The notes under the pieces: generated by a model
Told to the model about the DNA's origin: nothing
The model's database searches: none
Seen by the model: only the letters and a program-made list of their open reading frames with translations
Translations under genes and position numbers: made by a program
In this document: positions 25,335 through 32,970 of the stretch, piece after piece
Numbering within the stretch: the stretch's first letter is position 1
Layout of the letters: each line of letters starts with the position of its first letter
Source: a bacterium
GTDB lineage: Bacteria > Planctomycetota > UBA1135 > GCA-002686595
Assembly: GCA_024226735.1 (NCBI GenBank)
Contig: JAAELL010000207.1
Coordinates: 1 to 60,700 of the forward strand
Direction: 5' to 3'
DNA length: 60,700 bases

Positions 25335-26810
25335 TCAATGAAACAGGACCCGTTCCGCGTCGGTGAAGTTGCTGGAGGACCCGTCTCGGGTCCAGTACTG
25401 GAAGTACCACGTCTCGCCGGGGATGACGGTCATCTGCAGCGGCGGTGGCATCGACGTCAGATCGATCGGCACATCGACCGCTCCCGCAGCACCGCTGTCC
25501 TGGACGTCGAACCGCCCGATCGAGCCCCCGAGGCACAGGATGCTCCCCCCGGGCAGCGGAACGTAGCCCTGCGTGCGGCCGCCGATCAGGATGCCGAATT
25601 CGTTCGGCGGCAGGTCCTGCACCCAGAGCGTGACGTCGTTCGCCGCGGCGGCCGCGTTCCCGGAGGCCGTCACCGCACCCGGCAGGCCGGTCGAGTTGGG
25701 GACGGCGGGGCCGCAGTAAGACTGACCGATGATGGGGCCGTAGAAGTCGACCGCGCCGAAGGCGAGGTGATCGGCGTAGTCGCTGACGCCACCGCCGGCG
25801 AAGATCGCCCTGCCGCCGAGGGAGACCGCGGACAGGTTCTTGCCGTGGGGGCGCGGCAGGGTCTCGACGCGCCAGGCCTGCAGGTCGTCGTCGTAGACGT
25901 CGACGGTCTCGTCCGTCTGCTCGTAGCCCGACGGGTCGCGCACGATACCGCCTGCGAACAGCGCGAGGTTGCCGGCCGTCACCGCGACCGGGCCTGAGCG
26001 TCGCCTGCTCAGCAGCGTCGTGTACCAGGTCCCTGTCGACACGTCGTACGTGTCGACCAGCGAGCCGTTGCAGAACATCACCCGCGCCCCGACGGCCGTC
26101 GCGGTCGTCGCGCCGATCGCGTTCGGCAGGACGTCGGTCGACCAGGTCCCGGTCGCGTGGTTGTAGATGTCGACCTCGGAGCGGTAGCCGGAACCGTTCC
26201 GGCCCCCGGCGAAAAAGGCCAGGTCGCCGACGGTCGCCGCGGCCCCGTACGCGCGCGGGACCGACAGGCTCGCGGTCGACCAGGTCCCCGCCGCGTCGTC
26301 GTAGATGTCGACGGTGTCCACGATGGAAACCGCGTTGCCTCCGCCTGCAAAAATCGCGAGCGTCCCGACGCTCGTCGCGAAGTGTCCGACGCGCTGCGAC
26401 GAGAGGTGCTCGATGCTCCACGACCCCGTCGCGTCGTCGTAGATGGACACCTCGCTGCGGTAGTGGGTGCCCCAGGGGCAGTCCGACTCCAAGCCGCCAG
26501 CGAACAGCGCCCTCGTTCCGACCGACGTCGCAACCACGTTCAGCAGGTCCGTGAAGAGCGGTTCGGACGACGACCAGGTGCCCGTCGCGCCGTCGTAGAT
26601 GTCGACGGTGCGCGAGAACGTGGGGCAGAACGAGTACGAGCCGACCCCACCGAAGAACAGCGCCTTGTCGCCGACCGTCGTCGCGGCCATGTGGGCGCGA
26701 GCGCTGATCGTGTGCGGGCTGGACCACTGGGCGTGCGCGGCGCCGGCCCACGCGAGGGTCCCAGCGAGCGTCAGGGCGGTGATGTGGCGATGCGCGTTGC
26801 GGTGGCTCAT
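25335..26810 (-). CDS. secreted Kelch-type beta-propeller with shared C-terminal domain
   Basis: 491 aa from the ATG at 26810 (signal peptide ending AGAAHAQ). Residues about 30-345 contain seven or so Kelch-like repeats, each with a hydrophobic strand ending in FAGG, then V-DIYD, then GTWS (e.g. LAIFAGG, VDIYDDAAGTWS). The last 125 residues are the C-terminal domain shared with the two proteins at 14.5-17.5 kb: CGPAVPNSTG, GGRTQGYV, ILCLGGSIGRF, WYFQYWTRDGSSSNFTDAER. The same tail on a PPC-type and a Kelch-type protein argues that it is an independent module for sorting or surface attachment. Ligand unknown. Confidence 0.8.
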   Translation of the reverse strand: MSHRNAHRHITALTLAGTLAWAGAAHAQWSSPHTISARAHMAATTVGDKALFFGGVGSYSFCPTFSRTVDIYDGATGTWSSSEPLFTDLLNVVATSVGTRALFAGGLESDCPWGTHYRSEVSIYDDATGSWSIEHLSSQRVGHFATSVGTLAIFAGGGNAVSIVDTVDIYDDAAGTWSTASLSVPRAYGAAATVGDLAFFAGGRNGSGYRSEVDIYNHATGTWSTDVLPNAIGATTATAVGARVMFCNGSLVDTYDVSTGTWYTTLLSRRRSGPVAVTAGNLALFAGGIVRDPSGYEQTDETVDVYDDDLQAWRVETLPRPHGKNLSAVSLGGRAIFAGGGVSDYADHLAFGAVDFYGPIIGQSYCGPAVPNSTGLPGAVTASGNAAAAANDVTLWVQDLPPNEFGILIGGRTQGYVPLPGGSILCLGGSIGRFDVQDSGAAGAVDVPIDLTSMPPPLQMTVIPGETWYFQYWTRDGSSSNFTDAERVLFH

Positions 26811-26883
26811 GCACCGAGCATCGCTCGCGCTAGCGGTTCTGTCAATCGGCCGATGTACGGCGAGCAGACCTCCCCGTGGGCCG

Positions 26884-29553
26884 TCAGAGTTGCAGATACC
26901 CGACGAGTCCGGCCCAGTTCGCCGAGTTGTCGTTCGAGGGCCTGCGCGCATCGGCGAATAGCTTCGCGGTCAGCGCCTCGAAGCTCCGAAAACCCGACCC
27001 GCACTCGAGCGCGCGGCGCAAGTACTTCCTGTCCCCGGTCACGCGCGTCGCGTACTCCAGGGTGTAGTGGCAGTAGTTCGCCTCGACACGGTCCTGGCGT
27101 CCGTCGGGGGGGAGGTAGTTCTCGCCCCAGTGCTCGGCGTCCGAGAACGGTGGCAGCTCGCGGTTGTCGTTGAGCCCGACAGCGAAGGCCCACACCGGGC
27201 CGCCGAAGACCTCGCGCTTGCCGCGCTTCAGGGGGATCTTGGCCCAGATCGGCCCGAAGTACAGGTAGTCGATGGTGCGGATGCAGAGCGCTTCGAGCTC
27301 CTCCCGCAGCTCGTCGTCGACGCCGCGCAAGACCGCCTCGTTGATGCAGCGCTGGGCGTGCAGCAGAAAGAGCGTCTGGTAGGTCTGGGCGGCCTCGTAC
27401 TTGCCATCGACCATGTCCGCGCGCATGCGCCTCTGCAGGACTCCGCTCGGCATCGCGCCATTGAGGAAGAGTCGCGCCACGCGCGAGTACCACTCGCGGT
27501 TGCGTTCGCGCCACTCCGGCGTCGCGACCGAGTAGGCGGCGCACATCGCGTCGATGCCCCAGGCGTGGTCGCGGCCGATCGACAGGCCCGAGTTCGGATG
27601 CAGCTCGACGAACGACTCGAACCACTTCAGCGTCACGCCGGGGGACCAGTTCTCGCGCTTGTGGTTGCTCTCGTGGAACTGCAGGTGGAAGAGCTCTGCC
27701 GCGTGCAGCACGTCGTCCTTGGCGAGCGCGTCGTTGCCGAGCCACACGAGTGCCTTCGGATTCTTCGTGTAGCGGATCATGTGCTGGCCATCGTGCGGCC
27801 ACCAGTTGAAGAGATTGCTGTCGTCGTAGACCATCTCTCCGTTCGCGAGGTGAGGGGTGCCCTGGTCGTACAGCGGGCGCATGTCGCCCTCGTGCGCCGC
27901 GAGCACCTGCGCGGAAGCCGCCCGTCCGCCGAACATCGGCAGCTTGAACGTGGGCGGCACCATCCGCCCGTTCGTGCGGTAGTCGAACGGCACGCGGTCG
28001 TTCTGGTTGAGCCACAGGTGGTACCCGACGGGGTCGCCGGCCGCGTTCCACTGCGCCGAGGCCTGGCGCGATGCGTTCATACGGTGCAGGAGCAGGAGCC
28101 GCTCGTACCCGTCGCGCGAGCCGGCTGCTGCTGTGCGGTGCCCTTCGAGGGCCTGGATCCCGACGCCACCCGTGCCGCCCTGCACGCTGACAAACCACGG
28201 GTGCGACCAACCCATTGCGAGGCTGACGATCTGGTTGCCGTCCGCCCGGCCCCTTGCGACCAGCCGCGCGAGCTCGCTGCGCTCGCCTCGCAGCTGCGTG
28301 CGCAGCTGCCGCGGGCCGCTCCAGCTCGCGAGGAGGCTGCGTTGCGCGAAGTAGTTGGCCGTCGCGTCGGACCACCACGACCAGAGCCCCTCGCCCTTGA
28401 CGCAGAAGGCGAGGCCCTCGAGGCCCGGCCGCTCGGGCTGGGGCCGCTCGGATCCTTCGCTGGCGGGCTCGTCCTCGGGCACGAGGACGACGCGCCGGAT
28501 CATCCACGCCTGCGGGGGCATCATGTGCAGCTTGCCCGGACCGGGGCGGCGCACGAGGCGCACGATGCGCTGCTCACCCTCGACGCGGTCGTTCCCGCGG
28601 TACGGACCGTTGAAGAGGCTCTCGACGCGATAGCGCTTCGGCACGACGAGCTCGAGCGCGTCCCAGTAGACGATGCCGAGTGGTGACTCGAGCGGGCTGT
28701 GCTCGCGGCTCCCCGCGGTGGCGCCGTTGTTCACTCGCAGATCGAGCGAGATGCGCTCGTCGCCGGCCCGCTGTGTCCAGTAGGCGTGCACGCCCAACAG
28801 GTGCGGCAGCACCGGCCCGCGCTCGGTGGGGGCGACGCAGACCTGCGTGCCGTACACGCGCCGCGTCTGCTGCACGCCGCCGTCCGAGAGGATGCGCTCG
28901 CTGCCGTTTTCCGCACCGCCGCGCAGGTCGACGGCGTAGGTGTGCCCGAACGGGTCGCGCGAGCGCAGGAGGATCGGCTCCGCGGGAAGCTCGCCCAGCG
29001 GCGCGGCGGGCGCTTCGTAGTCGCCGTGCACGACGTCGAAGCGAACGCGCTGACCGGGTTGCTCGCCCGCTCCGCGTTCGACGACGGCGAGGACCGCGAC
29101 CACGTCGGGCTCGCCGGTCGAGCGCCGCGAGACGACTTCGACCTGGGCCGGAATCTCCCCGCCGCCGCGGTGGCTGACGACCGCCAGGGGCGACCTGCCG
29201 AGCGTCCACGCGAGGGCACCCGCCGGCACGGGAACGGTGCCGTGCAGGACGAACCGCTCCCGTTCGGGGAGCGCGAGCTCCAGGCGGGCGACGACGCCGG
29301 GCGCATTCGACGCCGGCTCGACCGTGCCCGTTTCCACCGCAGCGGGCTCCTGTGCGAGATCGGGCTCGCGCACGGGGCTAGGCTCGGGCGAGCTCCCCCC
29401 GCTCTCCCGCTCCGGCTCTCGCGTCTGGCTCCCGGCCTCGAAGTCCTGGAATCGCTCGTCGACGACCCGCGGGGGGCGCTCCGGCGGGGGGCCGCTGCTG
29501 CCGCAGGCGGCGAGGACGGGGAGCACGAGGAGCGATGTGTGAGCGCGTTGCAT
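26884..29553 (-). CDS. 889-aa lipoprotein of unknown function
   Basis: Begins MQRAHTSLLVLPVLAACGSS, with the lipobox Cys at 17, followed by a Pro/Glu/Ser-rich linker to about residue 80. Residues 85-380 are beta-rich with a carbohydrate-enzyme flavour. Residues 450-889 are helical, with many Trp/His/Tyr/Asp motifs (HLQFHESNHKRENWSPGV, DHAWGIDAM, NYCHYTLEYATRVTGDRKYL) resembling an (alpha/alpha) toroid such as those of polysaccharide lyases and glycosidases. I cannot assign a CAZy family. Its start codon is only 26 nt from the divergent aminotransferase start. Likely a surface or periplasmic polysaccharide-acting protein, on fold resemblance only. Confidence 0.6.
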   Translation of the reverse strand: MQRAHTSLLVLPVLAACGSSGPPPERPPRVVDERFQDFEAGSQTREPERESGGSSPEPSPVREPDLAQEPAAVETGTVEPASNAPGVVARLELALPERERFVLHGTVPVPAGALAWTLGRSPLAVVSHRGGGEIPAQVEVVSRRSTGEPDVVAVLAVVERGAGEQPGQRVRFDVVHGDYEAPAAPLGELPAEPILLRSRDPFGHTYAVDLRGGAENGSERILSDGGVQQTRRVYGTQVCVAPTERGPVLPHLLGVHAYWTQRAGDERISLDLRVNNGATAGSREHSPLESPLGIVYWDALELVVPKRYRVESLFNGPYRGNDRVEGEQRIVRLVRRPGPGKLHMMPPQAWMIRRVVLVPEDEPASEGSERPQPERPGLEGLAFCVKGEGLWSWWSDATANYFAQRSLLASWSGPRQLRTQLRGERSELARLVARGRADGNQIVSLAMGWSHPWFVSVQGGTGGVGIQALEGHRTAAAGSRDGYERLLLLHRMNASRQASAQWNAAGDPVGYHLWLNQNDRVPFDYRTNGRMVPPTFKLPMFGGRAASAQVLAAHEGDMRPLYDQGTPHLANGEMVYDDSNLFNWWPHDGQHMIRYTKNPKALVWLGNDALAKDDVLHAAELFHLQFHESNHKRENWSPGVTLKWFESFVELHPNSGLSIGRDHAWGIDAMCAAYSVATPEWRERNREWYSRVARLFLNGAMPSGVLQRRMRADMVDGKYEAAQTYQTLFLLHAQRCINEAVLRGVDDELREELEALCIRTIDYLYFGPIWAKIPLKRGKREVFGGPVWAFAVGLNDNRELPPFSDAEHWGENYLPPDGRQDRVEANYCHYTLEYATRVTGDRKYLRRALECGSGFRSFEALTAKLFADARRPSNDNSANWAGLVGYLQL

Positions 29554-29579
29554 GCCACCGATTGTCTACCATTCGCGGC

Positions 29580-30737
29580 ATGCCCTCCAGCCGTTCTCGT
29601 CGCTTGCAAGGCCTCGCTCAGTCCGACATTCGCGCGATGACGCGCGAGTGCGTGCGCGTTGGCGGAATCAACCTCGGGCAAGGGATTTGTGACTTGCCCA
29701 CACCGCCGCTCGTGCGCGACGGTGCGATCCAGGCGATCCGCGACCGCAAGAGCACGTACTCGTACTCCGAGGGCATCCTGGAGCTGAGGCAGGCGATCGC
29801 GCGCAAGCTCGCGCGGGACAACGGCTTCGAGGCGGATCCCGAGCGTGAGATCGTGGTGACCGCCGGCTCGGCGGCCGCGTTCGCGTGCGCGATCCACGGA
29901 CTGCTCGATCCCGGTGACGAGATCCTGATTCCCGAGCCGTTCTACGGCTACCACTGGAACGCCGCGGTCACCGCTGGGCTCGTGCCTCGTCCGCTAGCGC
30001 TCGCGTCGCCCGGGTTCGAGCTGACCGCGGCCGGCGTGCGCGGGGCGCTGGGGCCGCGCACGCGCGCGATCGTGATCTGCACTCCCGGCAACCCGAGCGG
30101 GAAGATGTTCACGCGCGAGGAGCTCGAGGAGCTAGCGCTCGTCGCACGCGAGCGCGACCTGCTCGTCATCACCGACGAGATCTACGAGTACATCCGCTAC
30201 GACGGGCGCGAGCACGTTTCACCGGCCGCGGTCGCTGATCTGCGCGAGCGGACCGTCACGATCATGGGGCTCTCGAAGACGTTCAGCATCACCGGCTGGC
30301 GGCTCGGCTACAGCGTTGCGCCCCCGGAGATGACCGAGGCGATGACGCTCGTTCACGATTTGTTCTACATCTGCGCGCCGACGCCCCTGCAGCACGGCGT
30401 CGCCGCGGGCTTCGACTCACCCCCGAGCTTCTTCGAGGAAATGCGTGCCGACTACGCGCTCAAGCGCGAGATGACGTGCACGGCGCTCGAGGCGGCCAGC
30501 CTGCCGCCGATCGTGCCGCAGGGGGCCTACTACGTATTGGCCGACGCGAGTCGCCTGGGCCGCGAGACCGCGCGCGAGGCCGCGCTCGAGCTGCTCGCAG
30601 GCTCCGGGGTGGCGTCCGTGCCCGGCTCCGCGTTCTACGCCGGAGACGGCGGCGAGCACCTCTTGCGCTTCTGTTTCGCGAAGGAGCTCGACGTGCTCGA
30701 GGACGCGTGCGCGCGGCTGCGCTCGTTCGGCGGGTGA
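29580..30737 (+). CDS. class I/II PLP-dependent aminotransferase
   Basis: 385 aa, fold-type I aminotransferase of the AspC/KAT group. Family features: INLGQGICDLPTPP near the N-terminus, TAGSAAAFACAI (phosphate-binding region), PEPFYGYHWNAAV, CTPGNPSGKMF, ITDEIYEYIRYDG, and the PLP-binding lysine Lys233 in LSKTFSITGWRLGY. The C-terminal Arg for the substrate carboxylate appears in LLRFCFAKE. I chose the ATG at 29580; the longer frame would start inside the divergent lipoprotein gene. Amino-donor specificity cannot be read from sequence alone. It is followed, after 55 nt, by the BNR-led operon. Confidence 0.88.
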   Translation: MPSSRSRRLQGLAQSDIRAMTRECVRVGGINLGQGICDLPTPPLVRDGAIQAIRDRKSTYSYSEGILELRQAIARKLARDNGFEADPEREIVVTAGSAAAFACAIHGLLDPGDEILIPEPFYGYHWNAAVTAGLVPRPLALASPGFELTAAGVRGALGPRTRAIVICTPGNPSGKMFTREELEELALVARERDLLVITDEIYEYIRYDGREHVSPAAVADLRERTVTIMGLSKTFSITGWRLGYSVAPPEMTEAMTLVHDLFYICAPTPLQHGVAAGFDSPPSFFEEMRADYALKREMTCTALEAASLPPIVPQGAYYVLADASRLGRETAREAALELLAGSGVASVPGSAFYAGDGGEHLLRFCFAKELDVLEDACARLRSFGG

Positions 30738-30792
30738 TTTCGGACCTCGGGACACGCTATTCTACGCGCTCGTCCCCGCATTCGACGCTGCC

Positions 30793-31971
30793 ATGTCCAA
30801 CAGCCCCAAGCACAAGCTGCGTGTGCCGCGCGCCAAGCGCGGCACGGTCAAGGTCCTCATCGGTACGCGCAAGGGGGCTTTCCTCCTCAAGAGCGACTCC
30901 GAGCGCAAGGAGTGGAAGCTCTCCGATCCGCTCTTCCTCGGGCACATCGTGCACCACTTCGTGCAGGACCCCCGCGACAAGAGCTCCTTGCTCGTCGCCG
31001 CGCGCACCAGTCACCTGGGCCCGACCGTCTTCCGCTCCGTGGACGGCGGCAAGAACTGGAAGGAGGCGTCGAAGCCGCCGGCCTTCGATCCGCCGCACGA
31101 CGGGCTCCAGGAGCGCACGGTCAACCACACCTTCTGGCTGACCCCCGGGCACGCCACGGAGCCGGGCATGTGGTACGGCGGCACGTCGCCGCAGGGGTTG
31201 TTCCGCACGCGCGACGGCGGCAAGACTTGGAAGCCCGTCGCTGGCCTCAACCACCATCCGATGCTCGATGCGTGGACGGGGGGCGACAAGGACGGCACGC
31301 CGGACGGTCCCAAGCTGCATTCGATCGTCGTCGACCCGCGCGATGAGCAGCACCTCTACATCGGCATGTCGAGCGGCGGCGTCTTCGAGTCGACGACGGG
31401 GGGGCGCAGCTGGGAGCCGCTCAACCAGGGCTGCGTCGCCGACTTCCTGCCGGGCGGGGAGGAAGCCGGGTACGGTCACGATCCGCACTGTCTCGGTCTG
31501 TCTCCGACGAACCCCGATCGCTTGTGGCAGCAGAACCACTGCGGCATCTACCGCATGGACCGCGAGGACGGCGAGTGGGTGCGCGTCGGCGAGAACATGC
31601 CGAGGGAAGTCGGCGACATCGGCTTTCCGATCGTGCTGCACCCGCGCGACCCCGACACCGTCTGGGTCTTCCCCATGGACGGCACGACGGTGTGGCCGCG
31701 CACGAGCCCGGAGGGGCACCCCGCGGTGTTCCGCACGACCGACGCGGGCGAGAGCTGGACCCGCCAGGAGCGCGGCCTCCCCAAGGAGAACGCGTTCCTG
31801 ACCGTCAAGCGCCAGAGCATGGCGCACGATGCTCACGACCCGCTCGGCATCTACCTCGGGACGACCAACGGCGAGGTGTGGGGCAGCACGAACGAGGGCA
31901 AGAGCTGGCGCTGCATCGCCCGCCACCTGCCGCACGTGTACTCGATCGAGGTGGCGGGGATCGCGCCATGA
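30793..31971 (+). CDS. BNR-repeat (sialidase-like) beta-propeller protein
   Basis: 392 aa with no signal peptide. Five Asp-box/BNR-type motifs are visible: SVDGGKNW, TRDGGKTW, TTGGRSW, TTDAGESW and STNEGKSW. The propeller resembles 'exo-alpha-sialidase' or VPS10-like annotations, but the sialidase catalytic Arg triad and Tyr/Glu pair are not evident, so glycosidase activity should not be assumed. The stop overlaps the start of a MoaD/ThiS-like gene (ATGA at 31968-31971). That two-gene pairing recurs in other bacteria, to my knowledge without an assigned function. It heads a six-gene run to 36.9 kb. Confidence 0.8.
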   Translation: MSNSPKHKLRVPRAKRGTVKVLIGTRKGAFLLKSDSERKEWKLSDPLFLGHIVHHFVQDPRDKSSLLVAARTSHLGPTVFRSVDGGKNWKEASKPPAFDPPHDGLQERTVNHTFWLTPGHATEPGMWYGGTSPQGLFRTRDGGKTWKPVAGLNHHPMLDAWTGGDKDGTPDGPKLHSIVVDPRDEQHLYIGMSSGGVFESTTGGRSWEPLNQGCVADFLPGGEEAGYGHDPHCLGLSPTNPDRLWQQNHCGIYRMDREDGEWVRVGENMPREVGDIGFPIVLHPRDPDTVWVFPMDGTTVWPRTSPEGHPAVFRTTDAGESWTRQERGLPKENAFLTVKRQSMAHDAHDPLGIYLGTTNGEVWGSTNEGKSWRCIARHLPHVYSIEVAGIAP

Positions 31972-32228
31972 TCGTGCACGTCCCCACGCCGCTGCGCTCC
32001 TACACGGACGAGCGCGCGCGCGTCGAGGCCCAGGGTGACACGCTCGGCGAGCTGCTCGGCGACCTCGAGCGCCAGTTCCCGGGCATGCGCTTTCGGGTGA
32101 TCGACGAGCACGACCGCGTGCGGCGCCACATCAAGCTGTTCCTCGACGACGAGACGACCGAGGATCTGGGGCACGCGTTGGGCGCGACGCGCGACGTGCA
32201 CATCATCTGCGCCCTGTCGGGCGGCTAG
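31968..32228 (+). CDS. MoaD/ThiS-family ubiquitin-like protein
   Basis: 86 aa ending in the diglycine tail ALSGG required for adenylation and thiocarboxylation in this family. It has the beta-grasp pattern: N-terminal strand MIVHVPTPLRSY, helix LGELLGDLERQFPGM, then FLDDE and the final strand VHIICALSGG. It starts inside the BNR gene stop (ATGA). Candidate roles are sulfur carrier or protein modifier. No E1-like MoeB/ThiF, MoaE or thiazole gene is nearby, so it is probably not for molybdopterin or thiamine here. Its nearness to an EgtD gene makes a sulfur-transfer role attractive but unproven. Confidence 0.8.
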   Translation: MIVHVPTPLRSYTDERARVEAQGDTLGELLGDLERQFPGMRFRVIDEHDRVRRHIKLFLDDETTEDLGHALGATRDVHIICALSGG

Positions 32229-32229
32229 T

Positions 32230-32970
32230 TTGCTCGAGCTCCGTGGAGTCACCAAGAGCTACGGGGAGGCGGTCGTACTCGCGCCGCTCGACCTCGTGTG
32301 CGCACGCGACGAGACGACGGTACTGATCGGTCCGTCCGGGTGCGGGAAGTCGACGCTGTTGAAGCTGATCAACGGGTTGCTCGTCCCGGACGCCGGCGAG
32401 GTGCGGTTCGATGGGACGCGCCTCACGCCGCAGAACGCGCAGGGATTGAGGCGTCGGATGGGCTACGTCATCCAGGAGGGGGGACTCTTCCCGCACCTCA
32501 CGGCGCGCGACAACGTCGAGCTGCTCGCCCGGCACATCGGCATCGCGTCCGCCCAGCGCGCCGCACGGATCGCGGAGCTGTGCGAGCTCGCGCACTTCGA
32601 GGTCGATCTGCTCGGACGCTACCCGCGCGAGCTGTCCGGCGGTCAGCGCCAGCGCGTGGCGTTGATGCGCGCGCTCATGCTGGATCCCGAGGTGCTGCTG
32701 CTCGACGAACCCCTCGGAGCGCTGGATCCGATGATCCGCGCGGGTCTCCAGGAGGACCTGCGCAGCGTGTTCCGCGCGTGCGCGAAGACGGTCGTTCTGG
32801 TGACGCACGACGTCGGCGAGGCGGCGTTCTTCGCCGACCGCGTGGTCCTGCTCCGCGACGGTCGTGTCGTACAGGAGGGCGCGCCGCGCGAGCTCGTGGA
32901 GCGACCGGCCGAGCCGTTCGTCGAGGCGTTCGTGCGGGCGCAGCGCACGGGCTGGGAGGCGATGTCGTGA
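32230..32970 (+). CDS. ABC transporter ATPase, osmoprotectant/ergothioneine type
   Basis: 246 aa, TTG start one base after the previous stop. Walker A GPSGCGKST, Q-loop VIQEGGLFPH, signature LSGGQRQR, Walker B VLLLDEPLGALD and switch His in VTHD are all present. It resembles the OpuCA/ProV group but lacks the C-terminal CBS domains of those proteins, as EgtV-like ATPases may. It overlaps the fused binding-protein/permease gene by GTGA and is two genes before egtD, so an ergothioneine (or hercynine/betaine) importer is inferred. Confidence 0.85.
   Translation: MLELRGVTKSYGEAVVLAPLDLVCARDETTVLIGPSGCGKSTLLKLINGLLVPDAGEVRFDGTRLTPQNAQGLRRRMGYVIQEGGLFPHLTARDNVELLARHIGIASAQRAARIAELCELAHFEVDLLGRYPRELSGGQRQRVALMRALMLDPEVLLLDEPLGALDPMIRAGLQEDLRSVFRACAKTVVLVTHDVGEAAFFADRVVLLRDGRVVQEGAPRELVERPAEPFVEAFVRAQRTGWEAMS

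Noticed and set aside
30793..31971. True sialidase
   Set aside because: Asp boxes are present, but the Arg triad and catalytic Tyr/Glu are not evident and there is no signal peptide.
31968..32228. MoaD for molybdopterin synthesis serving the hydroxylase at 48.6 kb
   Set aside because: No moaE, moeB or other cofactor gene beside it; it is 16 kb away and coupled to the BNR gene.
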